Assembly (NCBI RefSeq): GCF_030269925.1
Contig: NC_085130.1
Location: forward strand, 8,568,501 to 8,632,500
Length of the DNA stretch: 64,000 nt
Source of the DNA: Bombyx mori
Lineage: Eukaryota; Arthropoda; Insecta; Lepidoptera; Bombycidae
Direction: 5' to 3'
Numbering within the stretch: the stretch's first letter is position 1; each line of letters begins with the position of its first letter. Shown here in pieces: positions 42,288 to 53,077 of the stretch. Below the pieces are notes generated by a model. The model did not search any database, had not been told where the DNA came from, and worked only from the letters and a program-made list of their open reading frames with translations. The position numbers and the translations under genes are program-made.

Positions 42288-42768
42288 ATACTTAATTTGT
42301 ACATCAGACACGTGATCACGCTACATACCAGGCCATACGAGAAACACAAGTTTTGTACTATAATGGAGAGAAAACGTACTTCGGGCAGGGGTAGTTTTGT
42401 TAATAGTCATAGCACAACTGAGTTTATTTTGAAAACTGAAGTCTTTATTATTCTTTCATAACTGATACATCTATTTTCAATTGGAGCTTAGGTGAACCCT
42501 AACATAGATCAAGAGAATTTGAAAACTCAGCGGAATATGAAGTGAAACGCGAGTCGTAACATATTTCATTCGTCTGATGATACTATACGGTTCTTTACCC
42601 TTTTCTCGATAATCTTCAGTGATTTCTATTAAGTAGCAATCGTTAGTAAAAATTATGGTGTTTTAAGGACATTAGATTCCTTCCGCGATACCACAAGTCT
42701 GTTATCCATCTTCTATACTCCAGGCATCGGGTTGCAGTTCATTCTTGACAGTAGATAGAGCTGTCATC
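42288..42768. other. No recognisable feature
   Basis: Non-coding. Nothing recognised. Confidence 0.4.
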
Positions 42769-43111
42769 GTCGTCAAGATAATCGCCTTATCGTTGCCGCC
42801 GCTGACTACTCCCCGAATCCTGATCACGCAGGAGCAAGTCACCGTCAACGCTCTAGACACGTCCTTACGGACCCATCAGATCCAATAACTCTTGCATTAG
42901 ATACCTTCAGCTCTAACACTATGAGCAGGCTTAGGGATCCCGGTAACCGTACTCGTCGAACTCGGCAAAGAGGTCGACGTGCAACCTAACCCATGCATCA
43001 GCCCGCTGAGTTTCTCGCTGGATCTTCTCAGTGGGTCGCGGTTTCAATTCGATAGTAGATTCATTCGTGAAGCAGGTAATCTCGAGTTGTTAGGTCTTCT
43101 TCAGAGGCGCT
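42769..43111 (+). mobile_element. Jockey-clade LINE fragment, same family as the complete element
   Basis: Matches from the last ~65 codons of ORF2 into the 3' UTR of the 53078 element, with a few percent substitutions. Truncated at both ends: GGAGGCGCT is the last shared block and there is no A tail. Confidence 0.85.
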
Positions 43112-43805
43112 TGATTTTAATTCCTTAATTGTATCATGACACTAATTATGAGTGTTAATCAAAATAAAAAAGGTTAGAGCAAGAATCGAATTAACAGTTT
43201 AATAATGTGATATTTCTATTCCTTTTAATCTTGTGTACCTTGTTAGCTCGTTAACTAGTTAATTCACTGATCGCTGCATACATGTGCTGAATTAGCAAGT
43301 CATTAATTATTATTTTCTGACATTCATTATGTGTTTGCGGTTGATGACTTTTAAGGAACGTTGACAACAGTGGGTCGGCCAGTCAGACAGTGACTGGACT
43401 ACAGACTAAAACAGATAAATATGGGAGGTTTCGGCTCAAGCGGCAAGATATTGTGAAATTCCTAATTATTACCATTCTTAATAAGCTTTTGTAGTCTAAT
43501 CTGTGGAATTAAAAAAAAAACGCAACCATTGTTAAGCAAAAACACCGCTGGAACATTAGTAATAAAGATTATTTTTGCTTGATCTCGTACCGTTTGTGGC
43601 CACATAAATCTACTTGAACGATTTAGGTAACCTCCAGTTGAGAAACCATTGAATAAATTATTTCCATCGTGAAATTGGCCGCTGTAAGTAAAACTGTGAA
43701 ATGTTCTAAGGTATCCCCGGGGAGGGAGCTTACTTTATTAATTTCACTCGAAAAACTGACGCGACCTGTTCGAAACGTCAGTAAAAAGTTTAACTGCAAA
43801 GCAAC
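43112..43805. other. No recognisable feature
   Basis: AT-rich and non-coding. Confidence 0.4.
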
Positions 43806-44010
43806 ATCCCGCCTATTTCCGCCGTGAAGCAGTAATGCGTTTCGGTTCGAAGGGTGGCGTAGCCGTTGTAACTATACTTGAGACCTTAGAACTTATATCT
43901 CGAGGTGGGTGGCGCATTTACGTTGTAGATGTCTATGGGCTCCAGTAACCACTTACCACCAGGTGGGCTGTGAGCTCGTCCATCAATCTAAGCAATAAAA
44001 AAAAAAAAAT
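43806..44010 (+). mobile_element. Bm1 SINE 3' half
   Basis: From CCCGCCTATTTCCGCCGTGA to the A tail. Confidence 0.9.
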
Positions 44011-44237
44011 ATCATCATATTATATATTTTTATAATTTTTTATTTTGTTTTATCTATGGCTGTCAATAATAAACTGTCAGCTACGAGATGTGCATCCTAT
44101 TTTGTAAGCTATTGCATAGCTTTTATCGCGGGCTTTGAAAACGGCGACCGAATCAAAAAAATCCGTAACGAAAATAAAAACTAACACACCCCACTCCGCC
44201 TACCATGTAGCTCGCGTTCAACACATTCACACGTTGC

Positions 44238-44286
44238 GCTTGTGTAGGACCTCTTGTGAGCCCACGTGGGTAGGTACCGCCACCTT
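44238..44286 (+). mobile_element. Bm1 SINE, left part, split by a LINE tail
   Basis: GTAGGACCTCTTGTGAGCCC to CGCCACCTT. Resumes at 44752 with CACCTTGCCTATTTCTGCC. Confidence 0.82.
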
Positions 44287-44751
44287 TTTTTTAAATATTA
44301 GTCAACCGATTTAATATGTCATAAGGTAGATTTCTGAAATTGGTATCTACTAAAATTGTATATGTTTCAAAGGTATTTTAAGTATATTTTATATGTAAAT
44401 TGCTTATTCTTATTTATGTGTAAAGAAGCAAAATTTAAATTTAATTTTTATTATTATTTTTTTATTTTTAATAATTATTATTATATTATAATACTTTGTA
44501 TTAATTGTATGTATATTTACGGAGATATGTATGTGTATATGTATGTGTACATACATGTATATGTATTTCACTGGAATGGTACACCGCGCGTAGTTCGTTT
44601 CCAAATGATTCTTGTCCACCTGATGGTTGTCTGGAAGAGATCGCTCTTAGCGATAAGACCGCCAATTGTACTTTTTTGTTTTTCATGTATCGCACTGTTT
44701 ATTTGTTTTTTGGTGTACAATAAAGAATACTCTCTCTCTCTCTCTCTCTCT
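44287..44751 (+). mobile_element. Unknown LINE 3' end with (TC)n tail, inserted in a Bm1
   Basis: Flanked by direct CACCTT (44281-44286 and 44752-44757). The 3' part (GCGATAAGACCGCCAATTGT, then GTGTACAATAAAG) is a 3' UTR type common in Lepidoptera. It ends in a TC microsatellite (44729-44751) instead of poly(A). A long ORF spanning this junction (44356-44895) is a chimera of LINE and Bm1, not a gene. Confidence 0.65.
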
Positions 44752-44953
44752 CACCTTGCCTATTTCTGCCGTGAAGCAGTAATGCGTTTCGGTTTGAAGG
44801 GTGGGGCAGCCGTTGTAACTATACTTGAGACCTTGGAACTCATATCTCAAGGTGGGTGGCGCATTTACGTTGTAGATATCTATGGGCTCCAGTAACCACT
44901 TAGCACCAGGTGGGCCGTGAGCTCGTCCACCCATCTAAGCAATAAAAAAAAGG
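44752..44953 (+). mobile_element. Bm1 SINE, right part of the split copy
   Basis: CACCTTGCCTATTTCTGCC to the A tail; near-consensus. Confidence 0.92.
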
Positions 44954-45004
44954 TGCGTCCGTTAGTGGAGACCACATATTGGAAAACTTTACATGCAACG
45001 CTCC

Positions 45005-45122
45005 TTATTAGGTAGTGCGATGACTTGCAAAGGATGATCGACAAGAAATGAGTTAATGGTGTACATTGGAAGAGGCTTATGTACAGCACTGGACGGCTAT
45101 GCACTGATGACGATGACGATGG
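45005..45122 (+). pseudogene. RTE/CR1-like LINE tail
   Basis: Traces of a C-terminal region (CDDLQRMIDKK, a stop, then the equivalent of 'EEAYVQHWTA') end in GATGACGATGACGATG, the simple-repeat tail typical of RTE-like elements. Confidence 0.42.
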
Positions 45123-45203
45123 GGTCTTTATCCAGTCACACTTATACTTCGGCCTGCTAACCGATAAATAAGCAGGAAAATAGGGTAAATATTATCTTCA
45201 TTA

Positions 45204-45834
45204 TCTATATATTAATACGTGAAACAAAAACTTTGTATCCCATTTTACGAAAATTGCGCGGACAGAGGAGTATGAAATTTTACACACTTATAGAGAACTA
45301 GCGACCCGCCCTCGCTTCGCTTCGGAAACATTAAAACACACATGAAACCAAAAAAAAAATTTTAAAAAAAATTAAAAAAAGTAGCCTATGTTCATCAGGG
45401 ACAATGTCGGCTTCTAATGGAAAAAGAATTTTTCAAATCGGTTCAGTAGTTTCGGAGCCTATTCGAAACAAACAAACAAATCTTTCCTCTTTATAATATT
45501 AGTATATAGAGAAGAAGTGCACAATACTAATATTTTTTTTAAATAATGCATAAAAGATACATTAAATCAATAAAGAAAACATTACACACACTACATACCG
45601 TGTATTTGACGCACACACGCGTGCATATTATTTATTGTCAAACTTTTGTTCTTGACTTCTGTTGTCAAATGGACATTAAATATTGTTTATCTTTGTTAAT
45701 ATTTTTTATAGTGTAGTCTTGGCGAAATTCGTGATTATAGAAGTATAAAATACAATCATAATAGTGTACAAACTTACAATTCCAATTAATTATAGTCGAA
45801 TATCGACTACTGCGGGACCTCTAGTATGTATTAT
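45204..45834 (+). mobile_element. Helitron-like element, family H-A, with nested Helitron
   Basis: TC start after A (45203), hairpin TAGTCGAATATCGACTA, end CGGGACCTCTAG before T. Contains an independent Helitron-like insertion at 45298-45504. Without it the length is about 424 bp, as for the copy at 30318. Confidence 0.72.
45298..45504 (-). mobile_element. Helitron-like element nested in H-A
   Basis: CTAGCGACCCGCCCTCGC at its left and TTTATAATATTAGTA at its right (minus-strand TACTAATATTATAAAG). Uninterrupted H-A copies read GAA/TATAGAG here, so insertion was between A and T with no duplication. Related to the copy at 47953. Confidence 0.65.
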
Positions 45835-46349
45835 TTCATTTAGCTAATTGTACCATTAATTGCGTGCTCAATAATCACAAGAGGACTTAATCTACAAAAG
45901 CAGCCCGTTTGTCTTTTATACCCTTGCAATTAAGAATTCCACATAAAAAATAAGCGTAGAGCAACTTTAAAACATATGTCTGTGTAAATAGAGCGAAACT
46001 GAAAAGGGTACAGACAAAAGTCAGCGAAAATGGCTCTCCGAGATGTGGAGCGCACTAGACCATGCTCTATACAGGTGAGCTTTGTCAAAGCTTTACATAC
46101 ATTCGACGCTGAATGTTTCATAGCTTTCGAAATACTTTTATTGCACTACGCTGAAGTTAGGTGAAAGCAGCATCCATTCATCATAAAAGGTAAGCTATCT
46201 CATGCTAAGTGGTTACCGCAGCCTATATTAATGTCACCATCCACAACCATCTCTGGTATTATTTAGGATCATCAATCCACATTCTGGTAGGCACAGTGTT
46301 TGATGGTCACCAGGTGGTACCAGATGAGCTGACGACCTTGTGAAAATCG
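45835..46349. other. No recognisable feature
   Basis: Non-coding. Weak Bm1-like words near 46205 and 46310 are too degraded to call. Confidence 0.35.
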
Positions 46350-46484
46350 TTCTTTTTTCCTACCTAAGCTGATGATAGCCTTGAGAGGATATTTCAGCGT
46401 AACGTTAACTAGTAGGGCTCAAACTGGAGTGATGCTAACACTGACCCTAGCAAGAGCAGTGCTTCGCAGAATCTACCACCGGAA
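46350..46484 (-). mobile_element. BMC1-like jockey 3' end, short
   Basis: Minus strand 3' terminus with a T run on the left, ending within GCGAAGCACTGCTCTTGC and TCCGGTGGTAGATTC. Confidence 0.7.
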
Positions 46485-46570
46485 CGTTTGGCCAATGTTG
46501 GCACAATTTCAAACAATAGCGGTTTTGTGCCGAACCGCGCACATCGGTTAGTAGAATATCGCTGGGTCAG

Positions 46571-46808
46571 TTTTTTTTATTGCTTAGATGGGTGGACGAG
46601 CTCACAGCCCACCTGGCGTTAGGTGGTTACTGGAGCCCATAGACATCTACAACATAAATGCGCCACCCACCTTGAGATAAGTTCTAAGGTCTCAAGTATA
46701 GTTACAACAGCTGCCCCACCCTTCAAACCGAAACGCATTACTGCTTCACGGCAGAAGTAGGCAGGGTGGTGGTACCTACCGTGCGGACTCACAAGAGGTC
46801 CTACCACC
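46571..46808 (-). mobile_element. Bm1 SINE, 5' truncated
   Basis: Minus strand from the tail (T run) to GAGGTCCTACCACC; well conserved. Confidence 0.92.
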
Positions 46809-47044
46809 CGTTAAAATGGATGGATGCAAGTGGCAACGGACTGGCCATACTGGATATCAATTGGAGAGACCATGTTCTGCAGTGGACAGATATATGGCTG
46901 AGATGATGAATTCGCATTCACTTGTGTTGCGGGCTTATGATAAGCCCACATAAATGAGTATCGCCACCGTGTCTATTTGTCTATATTCACGTTGTTTTGT
47001 GTAAAGTCTCCCACAGTTTATTAATACCAGATTATTACATTTTA

Positions 47045-47263
47045 CTAGCTGACCCGGCCAAACGCTACTTTGCTTTATAAATTATTTCTAGGAAAGATAA
47101 ATAGCCTAGATACCGACTGCAGCGCCATCTGCCGGGCTGATTTGTAAATCTAAACCATTCTCGAATCCACCTGAAGGTACACAGAAAATTTCATTAAAAT
47201 CGGTCCAGCCGTTTAGAAGAAATTCAGTAACAAACACACGCCCAGAAGAAATATATATAAAGA
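47045..47263 (-). mobile_element. Helitron-like element, family H-C
   Basis: CTAGCTGACCCGGCC after A; the right end is ATATATATAAAGA (minus-strand TCTTTATATATAT). Same family as 61221-61501. Confidence 0.68.
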
Positions 47264-47514
47264 CTAGCTGTACCAATCCGCTTCGCTGGGCATTTAAAAT
47301 TAACATTATTATTTCTGACCCCCACAAAGATTCTCATCATTAACGGCCCGCAACTGGTGTAGGGGGTCCTACACTCATATAAATATTATAGCCTATCCAT
47401 TAAAAACATGTATTTTCTACATGGATACCAAGTTTCAAGTCAATCGGATGCACGGTTCAGTAGTTATAACGGAACATCCGTAAAAACCATTGTAGATTTA
47501 TATATCAGTATAGA
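47264..47514 (-). mobile_element. Helitron-like element, family H-D, head-to-tail with the previous one
   Basis: Begins CTAGCTGTACCAATCCGC directly after the terminal A of the preceding element and ends TATATCAGTATAGA before T. Contains CACGGTTCAGTAGTTATAAC. Confidence 0.65.
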
Positions 47515-47544
47515 TTAATAAGTCTATATCACAAGTAGTGCAAG

Positions 47545-47715
47545 GTAGAGGGGGAAGAGGTCGACCGAAGAAGCCCTGGATAGAGTGTGTGAATGACGAT
47601 ATGAGAGAGAGGAGTGAGTGTTAAAATGACGGCTGATAGAAGAGAATGGAATAGAAAAATTCGCTTTGATCAACCCACCTAGTAAGATAAGGTGGAGAAA
47701 AAGAAGAAGATTATT
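47545..47715 (+). pseudogene. RTE-clade ORF C-terminus, frameshifted
   Basis: Plus strand reads GGRGRPKKPWIECVNDDMRE, then after a one-base shift VKMTADRREWNRKIRFDQPT and a stop. K/R-G-R-P-K-K-x-W ... D-D-M ... A-D-R-x-x-W is diagnostic of the RTE C-terminus. It ends in an A/G-rich tail. Confidence 0.72.
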
Positions 47716-47952
47716 AAGTCTACATGACTATATCATCTGCCATATACTTTAGAGGTATATTAGTGATCAATTAATAGAAGTAACACATACTACAACTATT
47801 AAAATACATACACTGAACAATTGAAAAACCAAGCCAACTAGATTTGAAATAAAAAACGAACATCAAGTAATATCAGCTTAAACTATAATATCTTTTGTTC
47901 GAAGCTTAAAGCGACTCTGCTTGTTTCTGTGTTGATTAAATTTATCTGTTAA

Positions 47953-48313
47953 CTAGCCGCCCGCTCCGACTCCGGTCGGGTCTTTAACAAAAATTTCAAC
48001 GATATTTGACGTTGTTTTGTTTTTTTGAATAAAAGAACACTTATTGCGGCACAACTATAATAGTTAGACATATGCTGCCACGACACTTTTTGTCAATAAT
48101 AATGTGATCTACAAAGTCGTAGTAGATTATTTTATTCTATCATCAAAAGTTTTCGCAGGGCACGCGATGTCAAGAAACTTTGGGTTACATTATTGGATTT
48201 TTAGTAAAGATCTCTGATCTCTGAAAGAATTTTTCAAATCGATTCAGTAGTTTCGGAGCCTATTCAATACAAACAAACAAACTAATCTTTCCTCTTTATA
48301 ATATTAATATAGA
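47953..48313 (-). mobile_element. Helitron-like element
   Basis: CTAGCCGCCCGCTCCG after A and, at the right, ATAATATTAATATAGA before T. The 5' region (GAATAGGCTCCGAAACTACT on the minus strand) is shared with 45298-45504. 361 bp, non-coding. Confidence 0.68.
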
Positions 48314-48615
48314 TGGAAAGAACAAGTTACCTAGTTAAAACGAAATAGTTTTGTTTGACGTCCGAAATAAAACAAGTCGGATCTAACAATCGGATTGTGT
48401 CAAACTGTAAATTTTAGTTAGGAGTTTAGGTAGTACTAACAGAACCAGTAGATAAAACTAGATTTAACTTATTTATTCGACGCTAGCGTGCTGTAGACAT
48501 ATTTATAACTACTTTTACGGCTCGAGTTCGCGTTTATTACACTTTTTTGATTAAATATCGTTATAAATTGAATATTTTATATTTTGCATCCGTCATGCGT
48601 CACAGCAAACATTGT
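48314..48615. other. No recognisable feature
   Basis: AT-rich and non-coding. Confidence 0.4.
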
Positions 48616-48625
48616 AAAGTATTCA

Positions 48626-50022
48626 AAAGTACCTCGGCCTCATCCTGGACAGTCGTTGGACCTTCCGTGCTCACTTTCAGAACCTGGTCCCTCGTTTGTT
48701 GGGGGTGACCGGCGCGTTAAGCCGGCTTCTGCCCAACGTCAGGGGGCCTGACCAGGTGACGCGCCGTCTCTATACGGGGGTGGTGCGATCAATGGCCCTA
48801 TACGGGGCACCTGTGTGGGGCCAGTCCCTGGCCGCGGGGGTGACGAAGCCGCTGCAACAGCCGCAACGCACCATCGCGGTCAGGGTCATCCGTGGTTATC
48901 GCACCATCTCCTTTGAGGCGGCGTGTGTACTGGCTGGGACGCCGCCTTGGATTCTGGAATCGGAGGCGCTCGCTGCTGACTATCAGTGGCGGGCTGACCT
49001 TCGTGTCCGGGGCGTGGCGCGTCCCAGCCCCAGTGTGGTCAGAGCGCGGAGGGCCCAATCTCGGTGGTCCGTGCTGGAGTCATGGTCCAGACGGCTGGCT
49101 GATCCTTCGGCCGGTCGTAGGACCGCCGAGGCGATTCGCCCGGTCCTTGTGGATTGGGTGAATCGTGACAGAGGACGCCTCACTTTCCGGCTCACGCAGG
49201 TGCTAACTGGGCATGGTTGCTTCGGTGAGTTCCTGCACCGGATCGGAGCCGAGCCGACGGCAGAGTGCCACCATTGTGGCTGCGACTTGGACACGGTGGA
49301 GCACACGCTCATTGCCTGCCCCGCATGAGAGGGGTGGCGCCGTGTCCTCGTCGCAAAAATAGGAAACGACTTGTCGTTGCTGAGTGTTGTGGCATCGATG
49401 CTCGGCGACGACGAGTCGTGGAAGGCGATGCTCGACGTCTGCGTGCACCATCTCGCAGAAGGAGGCGGCGGGGCGCGTGAGAGACGAACAATCCCGCCGC
49501 CGTCGAGCGGGGGCCAGGGAGGCGGATGGCGCCCAAGCCCTGGCCCTCTAAGTGTTTCGGGTCCCCCTCACATGTCGGTCTGGGGACCGGCGAGGAGGGC
49601 CTAAGAAGACGACGTGCAAGCCGCTCTGCACGCGTTTTACGCAAGAGCATCCGGGTGATGGAAGGCCGGCTATCCTCGACCCACGCTGGTTCTGGTCCAG
49701 CGGGGTATTCCATAGGATAGCTCACTCTAACCGGCGCCATCTAGGCGGGCTTCGGATAGCCTGCCGACCGAGAGGGCTGGTGGTCGTGGCGCCGACAACC
49801 GCCGGTCCGGCGTCCCGAGGGGGAGGGTGATGGGAGAGATGTGCTCCGCACTAAACGCTTCACTTTCCCCCCTCTGCCTCTTCATGAGTTCTGTCTCATG
49901 CGAGGTTTGAACGTTGGTTGTTGAGCGACAGGAGGTTTTAGTCAGTTCGACTCTGACATGCCCCGCCCTCCATCCCCAGTGGAGGGCGGAAGTCCGGCGA
50001 TTTCTTCCAGACCAAAAAAAAA
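48626..50022 (+). mobile_element. R1-clade LINE, 5' truncated
   Basis: Flanked by AAAGTATTCA (48616-48625 and 50023-50032). Its left end is inside the reverse transcriptase ORF and its right end is an A tail. GC content is far above the surroundings. The 3' UTR runs 49605-50012. Location outside rDNA and the sequence type fit R1-clade relatives with dispersed targets. Confidence 0.85.
48627..49604 (+). pseudogene. R1-clade ORF2 C-terminal part with an internal stop
   Basis: The frame begins KYLGLILDSRWTFRAHF (the end of the reverse transcriptase 'thumb') and runs through YTGVVRSMALYGAPVW to the zinc-binding motif CHHCGCDLDTVEHTLIACPA. There it meets TGA at 49326-49328. The same frame then continues with sense typical of the clade (WRRVLVAKIGNDLSLLSVVA, MLGDDESWKAM), so the stop is most likely a point nonsense mutation, not the natural end. 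No catalytic domain is left because of 5' truncation, so the copy is dead. The G+C-rich third positions contrast with neighbouring DNA. Confidence 0.85.
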
Positions 50023-50263
50023 AAAGTATTCAGAGCGTCCCAAACAATAAAATGACTACTAAAAATACGTGATTAAGCAGTAAAATAGATTTATTATTTC
50101 CAACGCTTCCAATGCTTCACAGATTTCAAGGTCACGGACACTAAATGTGTCTTTAATTGTGTCTTATCTAAGCGACTCGTGAGTAACGAAGAGAAAGTCA
50201 ATATATAGGTATGTACTTGACAGGACATAGCATCGTCGTCTGCTCATCTATAGTTATACTTTC

Positions 50264-50431
50264 CCTAACCCATGCATCAGCCCGCTGAGTTTCTCGTCGG
50301 ATCTTCTCAGCGGGTCGCGATTCCGATCCGGTAGTAGATTCATTCGCGAAGCAATTGTTTTTGAGTTGTTAGGTCTCCTTCGGAGGCGCTCGGACAGCTA
50401 TTAACAAATCCCACCCCTCCTGGCTGAGCCT
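50264..50431 (+). mobile_element. Jockey 3' UTR fragment, same family as the complete element
   Basis: CCTAACCCATGCATCAGCC to CCTGGCTGAGCCT, matching the start of the 3' UTR. No tail; both ends truncated. Confidence 0.82.
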
Positions 50432-50542
50432 AAATAAATATATAAAATAAAAATCTCAATAAAATAAATAAATATCTCAAAACAATAAACACAGTCCACG
50501 CTCAATTACTACAACTTAAGAGCTATGAATGTCACTGCTTTC

Positions 50543-50742
50543 TGCCCACTGAGTTTCTCGCCGGATCTTCTGAGTGGGTCGCGTTTCCGATCCGGTGGTA
50601 GATTCTGCGAAGCACTGTTCTTGCTAGGGTCAGTGTTAGCAACTCTCCGGTTGAGCCCCGCGAGCTCACCTACAAACGTTAGGGTGAAGCTGAATTAGCC
50701 TCTCAAGGCTATCAGCATAGGTAGGGAAAAAAAAAAAAACTG
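50543..50742 (+). mobile_element. BMC1-like jockey 3' end
   Basis: GCCCACTGAGTTTCTCGCCG to ATAGCATAGG-type end with a run of 13 A. 5' truncated at the start of the 3' UTR. Confidence 0.75.
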
Positions 50743-50861
50743 CTTTCAATAAAGCTCCGTAAAAACGTTGAATTATGTACACTAACTTCGTTAAAATATG
50801 TAACAAAGTATAATGTAAAGTTATTGACAACCTACAACTCACAACTTATATAGCATCGTAT

Positions 50862-51234
50862 TGTTGCACTGGTAAGAGTAACGCCATCTATCGCCGAATA
50901 GTCGAAGGATCTAGTAGTATCTAGAACGCTCGAGAAGTACAACGCCATTTATTTTCAGATAGCGGAAACACAATACTCTACTTGTGTGGAATATTCTCGA
51001 TAATTCTAGGGATGAGGTATCGACTATAAAAGCGTTGCAGAGATGGCACGAAGCAGTTAGTAATGGGAACTACTCGAAGCGAAACAGCGAACGGATCACC
51101 TGAAGCGGAGCGGAAGAAGCGAATTGAGAGTTTTAAAGTATTTGTTGAGTGTTTTGAGTGTTCTAAGTGTTGAATACAGTTTTAAGTTAAACTCCGGTAG
51201 AATTTTTATTTATCCCGAACCCCAGCGCGTAACA
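50862..51234 (+). mobile_element. Solo LTR-A
   Basis: TGTTGCAC ... GCGCGTAACA, flanked by GTAT (50858-50861 and 51235-51238). TATAAAAG at 51025-51032. Its last 49 bp (51186-51234) fall inside the 1.9-kb duplicated segment, so it was in place before that duplication. Confidence 0.85.
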
Positions 51235-51239
51235 GTATA

Positions 51240-51802
51240 ATAAATGAGACGTTCATTTCATTGCATTGGTGTTATTTTGAATATCAGCTTTATTATCTGT
51301 TTATATTTTGGCGATTTGAAAACTTCAGGCTTACAGATACTAATGAGAAGTGTGCTGAATTTCAGCTTTAAGCTCTCTTGACGATTTTGACCAATTTACC
51401 ATTTAATTTTAGAAATTACTTGGGTATACAAAAAATTTGTTACTTGACATCCAATTTGAAATTTCAGGTACATTTGAAAATATGAAGGCTGAAGCTTATA
51501 GATATCTATCGCCCGTAAATGAAGGTAAATTGCTCACGACAGTCTTTTTTGGGAATGGGAGACAGGCATTAATTTGGTTAATTAAAATAAATTTTGAGTA
51601 GGACTATCTCAGATAAAGAAGACGTAACGTTTTTTTCTTAAGTCAGTTTTCTATTTTTCTTTTGCTTCTAAGCGATTTGACGACTCAAATTAAAAATTTT
51701 TTTTAATAATAACAAACTCACGTATCGTGAGATAAATAATACCACCTTACTTAATTACAGTCCGAACCTTCATCTTAAGACTTAAATCACATTTCGATTC
51801 AG
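51240..51802. other. Unassigned part of the duplicated segment (left)
   Basis: AT-rich and non-coding; repeated at 58300-58862. Confidence 0.4.
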
Positions 51803-51803
51803 A

Positions 51804-52393
51804 TGTGGAGATATGGAAATGCCACGCAATCAAGTGCCATCATGGAACACGAGATATTTGACAAATGCCTGACCCTCGCCAACGATATGATCAAAATAAG
51901 TTTGAACATATATAAGTTCCGAACAACACGACATGAGAACCCTCTTGTCGTGGCCGCTGGGAATTACATACCCGATCCTGTAGACCGAATGGTAAGCAGT
52001 CGACGTCGCCCAAAACACGTCATTACGGATCCTCTCGATCCACTAACGGTGCTTTTAGGTACCACAAGCACCGGTCACCGTCCTCGTCGAACCCGTCACT
52101 TGCGACGAAGGGCTCGACGAACTAATTAACCCATAGACACAAACCACTGAGTTTATCGCCGTATCTTCTCAGTTGGTTGCGTTTCGGATCCGGTGATAGA
52201 TTCTGCGAAGCACTGCTCTTGCTAGGGTCAGTGTTAGCAACACTCCAGTTTGAGCCCCGTGAGCTCACCTACATGTTAGGGTGAAGCTGAAATAGCCTCT
52301 CAAGGCTATGAGCATAGGTAGGAGAAAAAAGAAAAAAATATATCACCCGCTCGACTGAAGACCTTTCCTTTGTCGATACCTCCCAAACAACCA
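51804..52393 (+). mobile_element. TRIM-family LTR fragment split by a jockey tail
   Basis: 51804-51928 and about 52340-52393 match the TRIM-family LTR (TGTGG start; ATTTGACAAATGCCTGACCC; TTCCTTTGTCGATACC). Between them lies a BMC1-like jockey 3' end (ORF2 end codons, 3' UTR, A-rich tail). The 109-codon ORF at 51803-52129 is a fusion of LTR sequence with jockey codons and should not be annotated as a gene. Confidence 0.65.
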
Positions 52394-53077
52394 AAGTATT
52401 CATTGATAAATAATGAATTATCTATAGTTAATTAGCGAAGGAAGAACAACGCTATTTGTTTCCGTCGTGACAGGTAATGGGAGGATGCGCATTGCGTACG
52501 AACAGAGAAGGAAATGGAGACTACATTGCCATTAATTTTTTTTAATTCATTTATTGAGTGCTCAAAACAGGATCCTGAGGGTGCTCTTTATCGGTGCCTT
52601 GGTATACTCGAAATTCGGAAATCTACGAGTACCTGGAAATACCTGGACCAACTATAAGGACCTCTTGACAGCTACCTAAGCCCATTGTCCGGTGTTCTCT
52701 TGCAGCCAAATCTGATTAGAAGACTCAAGTGAGCCAATGTGCTATTCTACTAAAAGAAGAGGGAGCATTGACTCTACCTCGCCGAACCCTAGCTTCTTAT
52801 GGCTCCCCTGATTATATTCTTGGCGTCTGACTAAACGTATAAAAAAAACGCATTCATTTATCGGCGTTAGACCTCACTGGAGTATGTCCAGTGTGGTACT
52901 TATCCTGCCGCGAACCAATCACTTATGCTGGTTTCAAAGTTAAGATTGCCGCTTATAACGTCAACTGAGATATACACTCTTATTCTAAGGTGTTAGAGCG
53001 TATTTTCAAGGGTAATAAGCAGTGCCCACACGTCGAATGATCAACCCAACTGATTTAACTTACCCGGTACTATAGTA
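52394..53077. other. Unassigned part of the duplicated segment (left)
   Basis: Non-coding; repeated at 59454-60137. Confidence 0.4.

Larger units (their letters stand above)
51186..53077 (+). repeat. 1,892-bp direct repeat, left copy
   Basis: Identical by eye, base for base, to 58246-60137 with a constant offset of 7060 and no gap. Its right end meets the first base of the jockey element. Contents: the end of a solo LTR-A, about 560 bp of unassigned sequence, an LTR fragment with a jockey tail inside, and about 690 bp unassigned. Confidence 0.97.

Noticed and set aside
44356..44895. 179-codon ORF with Tyr/Val-rich start
   Set aside because: It spans an AT-rich LINE tail, a TC microsatellite and a Bm1; the frame is a chimera.
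45289..45513. 9-bp TATAGAGAA target duplication around the nested Helitron
   Set aside because: Uninterrupted relatives at 31764 and 37691 already contain both words, so it is resident sequence and not a duplication.
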